The notes under the pieces are model-generated. The model was not told the origin of the DNA. It worked only from the letters and a program-made list of their open reading frames with translations, and searched no databases. From Megalobrama amblycephala (taxonomy: Eukaryota > Chordata > Actinopteri > Cypriniformes > Xenocyprididae), in the NCBI RefSeq assembly GCF_018812025.1, contig NC_063054.1, positions 36,042,396 through 36,106,395 of the forward strand: a DNA stretch of 64,000 nucleotides, given 5' to 3'. Positions 37,240-48,620 of the stretch are shown here, piece by piece. Position numbers and translations under genes: made by a program. Each line of letters starts with the position of its first letter. Position 1 is the stretch's first letter.

Positions 37240-38560
37240 GAAATCTTTGATCAGAACTGGTTGAAATCACCAGTGCCAGTTCATTTCATGGTGCACAGGC
37301 TTTTATCAGTCCACCAGTAAACAAAATCATGTGTACAAGCTCCTGAGGAAGAGCCAAAGTTTTTGAGGTGCATGGCATCAAACATTTGGAAGATATCCAG
37401 GAGTTTTATTGGAGACACTTGGTATCAAATAAACAAGATATTCATGAGCAGAACTGAATATTACAGATAACAGGGCCGAAACGCAAAAGTGAATTCATGA
37501 AAATACATGGACTTCACCTTTGCATAAAAGTATTCTGGTGTGAAAAAACTGTCGTGGTTTATTAACAGTTTACACATTTCTTCACCGCATTATTCATTAG
37601 GAAGTAATGCTAAAGTTTAGACAATAAATAGTGGGCGCATCAAAGACTCAAAAAACCACAGTAAGCTTTTGACTTGATTTTTATCCCTTCTACCAAATGA
37701 GGATTTAGATTGTTTACATCTCTGAATAATAATACGAGAATCCCAGAAATGCACAGAATAAATAGATTAAGCAGATTGCTACTACGGGGCTTTTGAATGC
37801 TTGAATCTGATTGGTTGACGAACGTTCTAAGGTGTGCAATTATTTTCAGGGAAACGCACAGCTAAAGTAGCTCCAGGCAGGTCTTGAGCGCATTACAGTT
37901 CCATATAACTTCGCCAAATGATTTCAAAGGTCTGAAAACAGCAAAAGAACCAAAACCCACAACGACACTGACCAAGCAAATAAATATAGTAAACAACAGG
38001 ATAAAAAATTGGTTTTATTATGTATGGAAAGCACACTCTCTTTCTCCTGCTCAAACACACACACATACAGTACAAACACACACTCGCACAGAAACATGTT
38101 GTCAGCGCTGATCTGATGAAATAGTTTAGCAACTTAAAAGCTACATGACATTTCTAACTAGCGAGGGAATAGCGCTGTTCTTGAAGAAGATAAACTTACA
38201 GTTTCGCTGTTAGTAGAGACGCTGCTGTCGAAAACTGTTGAGACGTGTACAGACTCTGGTAATTCACACATGCTTAATTTCTTTCTCTCTTTCTCATAAC
38301 TGTATTAGTCTGCTATCAATGGCTCAAGCCTCCATTACTAGCTTTAAAATGACATTTTGGAATTAGCAATGGAGGTGTAGGATGAGATGCGTAGGAAATT
38401 AGTCCTACACATGAGCATTTTAAGGACAAAAACCTGACAAATGTCTTGAAATACAACATCTGAACAATGTTTTGAGGTGTGGTAACTGTAGTATAAGCAG
38501 TCAGTTTATTAGAAAAACACAAAGATAATCCAAACCAGGAACACAACAAGTGTAAAGACA
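37240..38560. other. No recognised gene
   Basis: AT-rich, with short dispersed-repeat fragments around 37790-37870. No supported exon. Confidence 0.4.
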
Positions 38561-38563
38561 ACA

Positions 38564-39573
38564 GCCGCGTTTCCATTACCCTTTAAATTGCGCAAGTTGA
38601 AATTGCGAATTGAAAATACTTTCAATGGAAATGTCAATTTCACAAAAACTCGCTAAAAAGTTTTTAATGGAAACAGTTTTTTGGCATTTACAGGTCACCT
38701 GACGTATAGTCATATCATCATTTGTTAAAGATAGCGTGGTATATTTGTACAGAAGATGAGAGAGAGGGTTACTTTTCTTTTCTTATTTATACATCTCTTT
38801 TCTCGCACCTCAGCTTCACCCCTTAGATGCAATGGGAGGATGCAAGAAAATAAAACGAGGATGGGGTAATTGAAGGACAACTTAGGGGCCGTTCACATAT
38901 CATATCTAAAAACTCATTTCCAACGCGCTTGCACTCCTGTGGCGTCTGTCATTGCTATGCAACCATGAACCGCGCTCTCCACGAGGACGAGGAAGTATCA
39001 GCAAAGGATAAATTGATTTCTAGCCCATGTATATTGGAATATTCTTGATCCCTCGAGGCTCGAGCGCAGGATCAATAATTTTAGGGAACCCTTGAAGTTT
39101 GACTTGTAATACTAATAGTATTAATCTATTAACAATTAATAATTAACATCATAGAAACTAATAGTATTAGATGTCACCTGTGCATCCTCACTCATAACTC
39201 CTCAGGAAGCTTCCTCACGCCTCGTTCCTCACCTCCTCGCGGTGCATTTATAGAATTAAAATGGCCTTCGAGATTTTCTTTGATTGTTTTCCAGGTCACA
39301 GGCTGGAGGATGGAAGAGCGAAGAAATGAGGAAGCATCCATTATAGCATTGAGAAGCACCCAGGGAAGCATATATGAGGGAGAAGGGCTTCTAGAAGCCG
39401 TGGCAAATATTACACTCAAAATAAAGCTCTCAGATCTAAATATCTTTTGGAAAATGACTTATCGTGAGAGTTTTAGTCGCATATCATCGGTTAATGGAAA
39501 CGCCGTCATGTTGCAATAGTTTTTTATCGACATTTAGAAAATATTGCAAACGTTTTGTAATGGGAATCTGGCT
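38564..39573. mobile_element. Non-autonomous element with GCCGCGTTTCCATTAC ends, probably carrying an insert
   Basis: Left GCCGCGTTTCCATTACCC and AATTGCGCAA; right GCAAACGTTTTGTAATGGGAATCTGGC. Both ends encode the GTTTCCATTA/TAATGG-AA inverted signature, and AATGGAAA blocks recur inside. 38885-39440 looks like unrelated sequence inserted within it (GGGGCCGTTCACATATC at its left). Confidence 0.5.
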
Positions 39574-39870
39574 AATGACCAACAAGACAACTGAAACATA
39601 GGGAATACAAGGGCTAACAAGAGACAGGTGAAGGTGATTAATTACTATGGAAACTAATGAGGTTGGCAATGAAACAAAGGAAACAGGAACTAAACACAGA
39701 AAGACAGAATACAGGAACAATGGGAACAAAACACTACAAAATAAAAGTCCAAAACAACAAAACCAAGAACCACAAAACCAAGGCAATATGTAATACATAT
39801 ACACATAACTTTCTTTTTTTATATATGAGCTATTTTCACATGGATTTTGATTGGATCGATATCTACAATA
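39574..39870. repeat. A-rich dispersed repeat fragment
   Basis: GACAGGTGAAGGTGATTAAT, GGAAACTAATGAGG and ACAAAACCAAGAACC-type sequence, of interspersed-repeat appearance. Class unknown. Confidence 0.35.
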
Positions 39871-40167
39871 TTTAAAGGGCACCTATTATGCAAAATTCAC
39901 TTTTACATGGTGTTTGACCATAAATGTGTGTTGGCAGTGTGTGAGCAAAACCACCCTAGAATGAGAAAAATCCACCCAGTGGTTTTTTTACAATCTCAAT
40001 AATTCATAAGCACTGTCTCAGAACGCCCTGTTCTAAGATTGCTCTCACTGTGACGTAGAATTGCGCTAAGCCCCACCCACGTGGTTTGATTGACAATCTG
40101 GTTTTGGCATAGACCCCGACCTCGGTGATCGGTCAACCATCCTCCATTGTTTCAACGACAGCCGGTA

Positions 40168-40452
40168 ATGTCTCCTAAGAAACATAAGTGTTCTGTTGTG
40201 GGATGTAATAATGAACATAGTAGTTTTCACTTACTTCCGACATCAGAGCCACTGAAAACGCAGTGGATGGATTTTATTTACGAAGGAAAGGCGCCACTCA
40301 AAATTCCAAAATACGTTTATGTTTGCGCGAATCATTTTTTGACTGACTGTTTTGAGAACGAGGGTCAATTCAAAGCAGGTCTTGCTTCAAAGTTAATCCT
40401 CAAGTGTGGATCGTTGCCTACTGTTCGCGATCCAACGTCACCTCCAGAAGAA
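40168..40452 (+). CDS. THAP-type zinc-finger exon of the Kolobok-like element
   Basis: ATG 40168 (GGTAATGT) opens MSPKKHKCSVVGC and continues 95 codons to a GTAAGT donor at 40453. The THAP zinc ligands are all present: C-x4-C (CSVVGC) at residues 8-13, and later CANH (C-x2-H) near residues 60-63. FHLLP, a W in TQWMDF and LPTV-like hydrophobics fit the fold. THAP domains bind DNA; in Kolobok and P elements they recognise transposon ends. No stop or frameshift in the exon, so it looks recently functional or conserved. The following exon was not found inside the element. A host THAP gene is the alternative but the TTAA-bounded context argues against it. Confidence 0.72.
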
Positions 40453-40538
40453 GTAAGTGTATTTAATGTTTTTTGAGCAAATAGTCTTTTCAGTCGATGT
40501 CAGCCAATTCAATAACAAATGCGTCTAAAGTTGTTGTC

Positions 40539-40539
<1 letters not shown>

Positions 40540-40608
<69 letters not shown>

Positions 40609-40636
40609 TAAATATATATATATATATATATATATT
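40540..40636. repeat. (TA)n microsatellite
   Basis: Interrupted once by CGTAA. It lies between the two ORFs of the element. Confidence 0.94.
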
Positions 40637-40800
40637 TTTTTTAAAGATATTGTATTAAAAACTGTGTATGTTTACTTGGCAAACGTTATCACAGTATTTG
40701 TGTTTGTAGTTTCAAAAAATTGCGCGAACGTTATCACAGTGTGTGTGTGTGTGTGTGTGTGTTGCACATCCATAATTGCAAAGGGGGCGCGATTAAAACT

Positions 40801-40962
40801 CTATAAGTACATAAATGTATCAAATAACCATTCAGAGACGTCCTGCTCCATTCTCAATTGTGTTTCTTCTGCCGGAGTCTCTTCATCATCTGGGTCTGAT
40901 TCCGGTTCAAACATGTACGGCTGAATGCCATACAAAACAGCGGGTCTCTCACTCTCAGCCAT
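40801..40962 (-). CDS. Short ORF with PYMFEPESD and DVSEW motifs, Kolobok-associated
   Basis: ATG at 40962 opens MAESERPAVLYGIQPYMFEP, continues ESDPDDEE and QLRMEQDVSEW, and stops at TAG 40801 (53 aa). Related sequences occur in the TTAA elements at 3252-3749, 46367-46988 and 62606-63360, where DVSEW is followed by GTTAGT or GTTATT; this suggests a splice donor after TG of the Trp codon, the readthrough tail being intronic. The acidic FEPESD motif followed by DVSxW resembles the start of fish proteins annotated as P2X7-tail-like; that link is from memory. Function unknown. Points toward the THAP exon. Confidence 0.55.
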   Translation of the reverse strand: MAESERPAVLYGIQPYMFEPESDPDDEETPAEETQLRMEQDVSEWLFDTFMYL

Positions 40963-41227
40963 TCTGCTTCTACCGACTGTTTATTGCCATAGGTATGCAA
41001 GTTACGCCCTCATCCAAAGGCAGGGCGGGGATATGCAGCTCATTTATATTTAAGGTGGTATACACCAAAACAGCTCTTTTTAAAACAGGCCCCAAAAATG
41101 ACATTTTCAAATGGTTATAATAAATTAACTGTGGGGTATTTTGTGCTGAAACTTCACAAATACATTCTGGGGACACCCAAGACCAATATTACATCTTGTA
41201 AAAAGGGGCATAATAGGTGCCCTTTAA

Positions 41228-42245
41228 CAACAACCTTTTAAATAAGGTCACTTTTCAATTCATACATGCATAAGATATCATGTTGTACAACAAGCATTAT
41301 TTTAGCCTATTAATCATGTTTAATATTAATGGATACAAACAGAATAGTTCATTGTTAGTTCAACGATATACATTTTTTCCCAGAATAAACTGCATTATGG
41401 AGCACATTTTATGTCCATAATAAAGCATCTGGCTGCTAAAAAACTCTAGATTAGTGAATCACCTGACACTGATGCCATCATTGCAGTATTCAACATTATC
41501 AAAGTCTACAGCATGCATCTGTGTCTTCGGTTTGTCAAGGAAGTACACTATGCTGTCTCCATTATGTTAACATGGCTTCCAGATGCTAAACTGGCACTTC
41601 TGTTGGCATAGCAGATGTCCCCTGACATCCTTTTATAATTGTGCATATTGTAAACATTTTCTCTGACTTTTCGTGCCGACAGAACACGATGTGCATGGTA
41701 GATGTCTGTTTTACAAGCTATTTTCAAAAGTAAACACACTAATCTGGACGTTTTGCAGTGTCTCAGCATAATGAAGTAAAACGACATGTTAAATATTCAT
41801 TGGAAAACTATTTTCTGTGGCCCGTGAGGATGTCTGAGCTGTTCTAGTTTAGTGCTAGTCTGTCTGTTTGCTCTCAGCTAAATGTATACCAAATGTGCCA
41901 GCTGTTTACCTGAGGGCCAGATTAATTTTATTTGACAAAAATAATTTAAAATGTATATTCATTCAAAGGCATTAGCAAGGTCATGAAAATGCCGGTACAC
42001 TAGGTCGCTCTCATTTAGTTCTGTGTAATTATTCATGGCTTATTCTTCGGTCATTTTAAAGAAATTAGACGAGTCGGGCCATGAAATTAAATGACAAAAA
42101 CCCACCACTGCTGGGCGTCCATACTGAGCTGTTATTAAAATCATGTGAAATCACTTCTCAACACTGACCTGAAGTCATTTCAAAAGTAAAGCAGATAATT
42201 TGCCCAGACTAGTTGAGGGTTGTTGTTACATGCCAAAGTAGGGCA
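41228..42245. other. Low-repeat segment, no gene recognised
   Basis: 41400-42220 shows no repeat signature and balanced composition for this window. Possible conserved non-coding DNA, unverified. Confidence 0.3.
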
Positions 42246-42983
42246 AGCATTACTGTCATAAAATGACTGTGATTTTAACAGTAAAAGACTGTAAAAATGC
42301 TGCGGTGAAAAACTGTCAATTGGTTTACAGAAAGTTTCCGTACTATATACGGTGAATAACTGTAATAGATCTAATGGTACAATTACGGTAAAATACCGTT
42401 ATACCGTTAAGCATTCAAAAATACAGTTAAAATGAAAAATAACAATTCATTGTAAAATTTACAGTGAAAAACCGTAAATTGACATTCCCACAATTCCCTG
42501 CGTGACACTTCACATTTGATATATTTTCGTTGAAATAACTGAAATAACCTAACTGTACATTAGGGTTTTATGTTACATCTAATGTTGTTAAATTAATGTT
42601 TATTGCATTTTTAAAATTTCATGCATGTTACCATGATGGTGTTTAGTGTGTGTGTGAATGACACTTTGTGCACCTTCTATATATTAGTATTGTCCTCCTC
42701 AGCTTGTGGAAAAGCTGCTTGTGATGAACTTTGATTCATCATGTGACTCTTATCACCACTGTGTTTGGTGACTGTCAGTGTATTATAAAGGTACAAAACA
42801 GATATTAGTACTTCTTTAGGTTGGTAAATTAACATTATATCAGTTAATGAAATACGTTATTTTACCGTAAATTTAACAGATTTTTTTTTACGTTGCTACT
42901 GTATTTTTTACGGTAAAGTTCTGGCAACCACAGCTGCCGGTTTTTTACTGTAAATTTTACTGGGATTTTTTTTTACAGTGTAC
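42246..42983. mobile_element. Non-autonomous element rich in ACTGTAAAA / TTTTACAGT motifs
   Basis: GACTGTAAAAATGC, ACGGTAAAATACCG and CAGTGAAAAACCGTAAATTG at the left; TTACGGTAAAGTTC, TTTTTTACTGTAAATTTTAC and TTTTACAGTGTA at the right form multiple inverted sub-terminal repeats. CACTGTAAAA-type ends fit an EnSpm/CMC-like element, tentatively. Confidence 0.5.
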
Positions 42984-43081
42984 TTTTGCTCATACTTGGT
43001 GGTCTTATCAAACCAATAACCCCTTTGGCATGTAACTCATGCCAGAGCATTTGATTTTCACCTGGTAGACGGTAATACAGG

Positions 43082-43440
43082 TGACTTAAAGTCACCATGA
43101 AATATGTCAATTTTTAATTTTATGGAATATTGCAGTATTATAAATGATTTATCCGTGCACATATTTTTTTTTTAATTCACATGCCTCATAATCTTTAATC
43201 AAAATAACTTCCCCTCCCTCTTGCAGCAACATCCCTTCCCTGATTACGTGTTTACTGGTGCGAAGGCGGAGCAACCTGTCACTCACAGAAGCCATCCATT
43301 CAATCCAATCAATTCCCCATTGACAAAATCAAGTCCCGCCCTACATTTGTTCTTGTTCCGAAAGCTGTTTCACTCGGATATACTGTACATCACAATAGGA
43401 AAGAAAAGACTATCGCAACTTCAGTTTAATGTCCCCATGA
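43082..43440. repeat. Dispersed repeat D1, copy 2
   Basis: Homologous to 5015-5310. Additionally TTAAAGTCACCATGAAAT at the left and TTTAATGTCCCCATGAAAT at the right are direct, not inverted, near-copies that bracket it. Confidence 0.6.
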
Positions 43441-43693
43441 AATCAAAATTTATTTATTTTTTACTTTTAGTATGAATGTTAGCCTTAAGATTATCTGTAA
43501 GCTAGTGTGCTCCAAAACAATGACAAAAATCACATTTAGAAGATATAAGTTCTTCGAAACTTAGAGTCTCTCAATATGAATCAATAATTTTGATGACATC
43601 ACTCTGCAATTCAGCTTCTCATCAGATTTTCTGTCCAATCAAATGCGCTTTAGAATCTAAAGCATACTTCAGATGCTGAAGCTGCGGCTAAAA

Positions 43694-43897
43694 GGTCCGT
43701 GTAACGCTTCACAATTCAGTTTTTTTTTAGACCATACAATGCAAATGCAAAAATGAAAAATTGAAACCAGAAAAAAGGCAAATATCCATTGATGATGTAA
43801 CCGAAAAACAAGAAAAATGAAGGTCTGCTTTCAATTTTTCATTTTTGCATTTGCTTTGCATGGTCTGAAAACTGAATTGTGAAGCGTTACACAGACC
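43694..43897. mobile_element. MITE with 6-bp target duplication CTAAAA
   Basis: Ends GGTCCGTGTAACGCTTCACA and TGTGAAGCGTTACACAGACC, inverted over about 60 bp including AATTGAAA and ATTTTTGCATTTG blocks. CTAAAA flanks both sides (43688-43693 and 43898-43903). No coding capacity. Confidence 0.8.
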
Positions 43898-43903
43898 CTA
43901 AAA

Positions 43904-45093
43904 TCAGTCACTTGTTCATTTTCAAAAATTAACATAACTGCTTCAAAATGTGTGTTTTCGCTATGGATGCATGTAATTTACATTAGTCATCATGATAAAA
44001 AAAAAAAAAAAAACTTTGGTCACAGAGCTTATTTTCTGCAATAATCCAAAATCCTGTTGGGATTTTGTCAGAACCTGATGCGTGATGCGAACTTTTAGGG
44101 ATGGCCTACAAAAATCTGCCGTCTCTGCAGCGCTCTAAAGACTTTTGCATGGTTAAACGCCACTTGCATTTCTTTTAAAGCAATTAAACATCTCTTTGCT
44201 CATTATGGAATAGTTTGGGGTTTTAGCATAATTAATAGCACAAATAATCCTTAAAAAAACATCTATAAAACCGACTACAGGCAAAAGAAAGATATGAGTG
44301 TTTAATCAAATATGTATTAGCATGAAGCCAAATCAGAATACTAAATGGATTTCATTTATTCATTTAACAGATGCTTTTTTCATAAGTGACTTAGAAATTA
44401 GGCATTATGCAACGAGCGACTGATCCAGGGCCATAGAAACATGAGGCACTTAACAATAAAAAGTTCCAGAACAAGCTATCTTACACATCCAAGAGATTTT
44501 GTAAATGTTCGAAATGAGATATAGTCTTTTGATTATTGATATTTCTTTGCTTTCAATTTGCAGTTTATTCCAATCAAGACCTGCCCATTTAGACAGGAAT
44601 AGACCATTTGACTGACATGTAAAGCAACCAATCACATTTAGCTTTTTACGTTTTGGGCCTGGTTATTGTAATGTCAATCAATCGTGTGAAACTTTCATTT
44701 TCCGGAGGCACATATCTTGCGTGATGATTTCATTTCAGAGAAATGTCTTTCTCCCTTTGAGCAAGTTGATTTGTTCTAAACAACATTTCTGTTAAAATGT
44801 CAATCCAAATGTGTTCTTTATGCACAAAGAAGGATAAAAGGGATCAAAGCTTGTGTGTATGAATAATTCATCCTCAAAGTGAAGAGAATAAGAGTGATTC
44901 CTCCCTCCTGTCACTCAAACCTACTGAGAAAATACAAGCGGAATGAGAGTTCAGAGAGTAACTGGCAGAAGAACATCAAACATTCACAAATATCATGTCT
45001 TAGATGAGCAATTAATTAATAAACATCCAGTTATTCTGCTTTCATGCTATAAAATTTAATGAACAGTTTAAAAGGCCTCACAGTAAGAATATA
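43904..45093. other. Mostly unique sequence with a SINE/LINE tail relic
   Basis: 44345-44400 (TTATTCATTTAACAGATGCT, then AGTGACTTAGAAATTAGG) resembles the 3' tail shared by fish SINEs and LINEs. A poly-A run is at 43997-44012. No gene recognised. Confidence 0.4.
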
Positions 45094-45095
45094 TA

Positions 45096-46285
45096 CACTG
45101 ATCAGGCATAACATTATGACCACCTTCCTAATATTGTGTTATTGTGTTGGTCCCCCCTTTTGCTGCCAAAACAGCCCTGACCTGTCGAGCATGGACTCCA
45201 CTAGACCCCTGAAGGTGTGCTGTGGTCTGAATGTTACCAAGATGTTAGCAGCAGATCCTTTAAGTCCTGTAAGTTGCGAGGTGGAGCCTCCATGGATTGG
45301 ACTTTTTGCTCAGCACATCCCACAGATGCTCGATTGGATTGAGATGGAATTGGAGGCCAAGTCAACACCTCAAACTCGTTGTGCTCCTCAAACCATTCCT
45401 GAACCATTTTTGCTGTGTGTCAGGAGCATTATCCTGCTGAAAGAGGCCACAGCCACCAGGGAATACCGTTTCCATGAAAGAGTGTACATGGTCTGCAACA
45501 ATGCTTCGGTAGGTGGTACGTGTCAAAGTAACATCCACATGGATGGCAGGACCCAAGGTTTTCCAGCAGAACATTTCCCAAAGCATCACACTGCCTCTGT
45601 CGGCTTGCCTTCTTCCCATAGTGCATCCTGGTGCCATGTGTTCCCCAGGTAAGCGATGCACACACACCCGGCCATCCACGTGATGTAAAAAGAAAACGTG
45701 AATCACCTTCTTCCATTGCTCCGTGGTCCAGTTCTGATGCTCACGTGCCCACTGTTGGCTCTTTCGGCGGTGGACAGGGATCAGCATGGGCACCCTGACT
45801 GGTCTGCAGCTATGCAGCTCCATACACAACAAACTGTGATGCACTGTGTATTCTGACACCTTTCTATCAGAACCAGCATTAACTTCTTGAGCAATTTGAG
45901 CTACAGTAGCTCGTCTGTTGGATCGGACCACACGGGCCAGCCTTCAATGAGTTTCGGCCGCCCATGACCCTGTCGCCGGTTCACCGCTGTTCCTTCCTTT
46001 GACCACTTTTGATAGATACTGACCACTGCAGACCAGGAACACCCCACAAGAGCTGCAGTTTTGGAGATGCTCTGATCCAGTCGTCTAGCCATCACAATTT
46101 GGCACTTGTCAAACTCACTCAAATCCTTACGCTTGCCCATTTTTCCTGCTTCTAACACACCAACTTTGAAGAAATGTTCACTTGCACTTGCTATTCCACT
46201 CGCTAAAAGGTGCCGTGATGATAAAGAGATGATCTGTCTTATTCACTTCACCTGTAAGTGCTCAGAATATTGTGACTGATTGGTG
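45096..46285 (-). mobile_element. Tc1-like element of the CACTGATCAGG lineage, near full length
   Basis: 1190 bp. Left end CACTGATCAGGCATAACATT with TA at 45094-45095; right end ATTGTGACTGATTGGTG, followed by TT where TA is expected. Parent-type structure for the deleted copy at 18798-19263. Transposase on the minus strand, broken. Confidence 0.88.
45362..46140 (-). pseudogene. Tc1-like transposase, frameshifted, catalytic region damaged
   Basis: ATG 46140 opens [20 protein letters not shown] with a helix-turn-helix ([19 protein letters not shown]). The frame is lost near 45925, after WPVWSDPT, and resumes in another frame as [16 protein letters not shown]. The first catalytic motif normally read as WSDES before LLHHVDGR is missing (IHVFFLHHVDGR instead). 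The second motif is reduced to FQQDNAPD without the CHTA that usually follows, and no intact NPIE-like motif was found in the remaining part (45140-45360). Inactive. Confidence 0.85.
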
Positions 46286-46366
46286 TTTATATATGTTTAT
46301 GTTTGTGTTTATTTGAAAATGACTCATCTATTTCGGTGGTTATTGGTGATTTTATTGTATTCTTAA

Positions 46367-46988
46367 AGGTCCTGTTTTTTGTGGTTTTTTGAAGCCTTGA
46401 TTGTGTTTATAGTGTGCAATATAACATCTGTATACCGCTGTTTCCACTGTCATAAAAACGGGCTGATGACTTCCTTGTTCTATGAAGTCCCTCCTTCAGA
46501 AATACGTAACGAGTTCTGATTGTGCCAGCGGTTCCTGTGTTGTGATTCGACAGCAGTTTAGCGCATCTTGCCCGGAAAGGTCACGCCTCTTACCATAACG
46601 TGGAGATGCACGCACTCAGTGTTATTGTAAACATGTCTTTAATTTTACCCTATCAATTTGAGCCGGAATCAGACCCGGCGATTGGACTGCGGGATGAAAA
46701 TAACAGCGTTTCGACGACATGGCGACAAACACACTCTACAAACGCAACTCTTGTGTATTCCTGTGGGCGGAGGTTAGTCAAAAAACTGTTTTAGTGACGT
46801 CATTAAAGAAGGAAGTAGAGGGATGTAGTCCAAACTGGCCGTTCGATGTAGGTGACTTCTGTTAAATAAAATATCTCGCTTGGCATTGAACTTTGAGCTT
46901 TAAAATTGTACAGATTTTATTTATACTCTAACAACAACATTACACACTAACTAAAGTTTGAAACATGGGATCATGAAGAACGGGACCT
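46367..46988 (+). mobile_element. TTAA-flanked Kolobok-like element (E9)
   Basis: AGGTCCTGTTTTTTG... to ...GAACGGGACCT, TTAA at 46363-46366 and 46989-46992. The plus-strand frame near 46600-46794 includes LPYQFEPESDPAIG, matching the PYMFEPESD motif of the minus-strand ORF at 40801-40962, so it carries a relic of the same element-encoded exon. Confidence 0.75.
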
Positions 46989-46992
46989 TTAA

Positions 46993-48119
46993 TAAATACA
47001 ATTCTACTGAACATTACTTTTATTTTGTTAGTGTTGATGAAATAGATGAAAAGATGTGTAAAGAAAAGCAACTTCATACTGATCAATAAAAATGATTGAA
47101 TATGAATTCTTTTATCAGCAGCACAGTGAGCACATTGATTTGTAGGGCATGTAATGTTGTTCATTTATTTAATGATGAGCTCCGTTCACCCTCAGGACAA
47201 TAAATGTTCTTTTCCAGCGCTCATCCACAGTCTAATCTTATAATGTCAATATCCACTTTTTTATCTCCTTCTGTAATTCATTTTATTTTTTATTTTTTTA
47301 GTTGTGATTCTATTTTGCTGTGCTGAATAATCTAAACTTTTTTAAATCTGCATCTTCAATATTATACCTACACATTGCTCTTAAGCAGTGAGATGTTGTT
47401 GTGGAGAGCTGGAGTTTGTGGGCAGTGTTGCCATACCAGCAGAGAAAACAACAGATGTACAGTAAATAATCGTCTGTTCTGTTGCGCTGAGTAAAAGAAA
47501 ACAGCTCAGCCTGTCAAATCCACACAAAAATAACTACAAGTAGAATAGTTTGTCATGAGCTTGTTAGCTTTGTCTGACAGTTAAGAAAACTTAGACTTAA
47601 AGTTTGAATGTTTTAGGCCTTTGGATGAGATTGATATCATAAGGGAGGATCATAAGTCAGATCAGTTAGAAAAAGAAAGCATGCAAAGTTAGAACAGCTC
47701 AAGTACCGTTTATGAGTTTACTGGATGTAGCTTTAAAACTACGAGATGAATTTCAATTTTCATTGGAGATTTTATGGATATGTTGTCAAGCCAACATCAT
47801 AAATTCTTTAAAAGTAAAACGAGCAAGTGCATTTGTCAGAAAACCGCCAAAGAGTAAGAGAACTTGAGGAACCTCTCAGAAACACAAAGAGTTTTGCCTG
47901 CTGGGAAATCTAAAACTTGACAGAAATGACATTTTCACAGGACATTTTGTTCTGTACTTGGGTTTAAATTGTCTCTCAGATGTGACTTTAAGTTAAAAAG
48001 GTTCAAACAGTTTACTGTTCAGTTTTCCTTGGACGTGTAATTTGGCAACTTTTATATACGCTTTTGGAAGACATTGTAAGCAGTTCTTCAGTGTGCAAAA
48101 TGTGTTACCATGATGCAAT
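46993..48119. other. No recognised gene
   Basis: Mostly non-repetitive AT-rich sequence. Confidence 0.4.
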
Positions 48120-48620
48120 AGCAGTATTTTCATTGCACTAAGTGTAAATAGTTGTTAGATGCTATTTATACTTAATGCAAATAGTGGCAGATTGGGCCTA
48201 CGTTTTGTAGTTTATTATAAAACAGTATGCAATAGAAACAACATATTCAGTGTATATGATTATATTCATTAACTTCATAAATGGTTGCTGCTGCTTTATT
48301 GGGACTTCACATTACCTGCCCTACACCTACTCCCATGTTAAACACTTTATTCCTACTATTAAATTTAACATGAAAATGCTACTCTGAGTTGATTTGTGAT
48401 GGGAAAAGGGAGAAGAAAGAGTTTGGAAAAATGCGGATTCGAACTCGGGTCGGTCAAATCAAAAGCTGACGCCACTCACTTATACTCTCCACACCACTGA
48501 TCCAGTTATCAGCGGGATTTCCTTTGCAATTTTGTCTGGCTTAATCAGACAGTGGTGGGCGGAGTTAGTGTAAATAACCTCTGCCAATACAGTGGGCTAT
48601 TTGCACTTGGTGTTTTCTAC
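48120..48620 (-). repeat. Inverted-end repeat with tRNA-like core
   Basis: AATGCAAATAGTGGCAG (48175-48191) and the inverted CTGCCAATACAGTGGGCTATTTG (48582 onward) bracket a core that on minus reads AGTGGCGTCAGCTTTTGAT, then GACCCGAGTTCGAATCCGC (48478-48430), with a good B-box-like GAGTTCGAATCC. Possible SINE or retroelement; class unclear. Confidence 0.4.

Larger units (their letters stand above)
39876..41223. mobile_element. TTAA-flanked Kolobok-like element with two convergent ORFs (E8)
   Basis: 1348 bp, from AGGGCACCTATTATGCAAAA to GGCATAATAGGTGCCCT, TTAA at 39872-39875 and 41224-41227. It carries a THAP-domain exon on plus (40168-40452) and a second exon on minus (40801-40962). TTAA duplications plus a THAP protein are hallmarks of Kolobok elements. 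The catalytic transposase is absent, so it is non-autonomous. A (TA)n tract at 40540-40636 expanded inside it. Confidence 0.8.

Noticed and set aside
40168..40452. Host THAP-family gene
   Set aside because: The exon lies inside a TTAA-bounded element with matching inverted ends and no further host exons, so transposon origin is preferred.
45059..45652. 197-codon plus-strand open frame
   Set aside because: Antisense to the Tc1-like transposase on the minus strand; a shadow frame.
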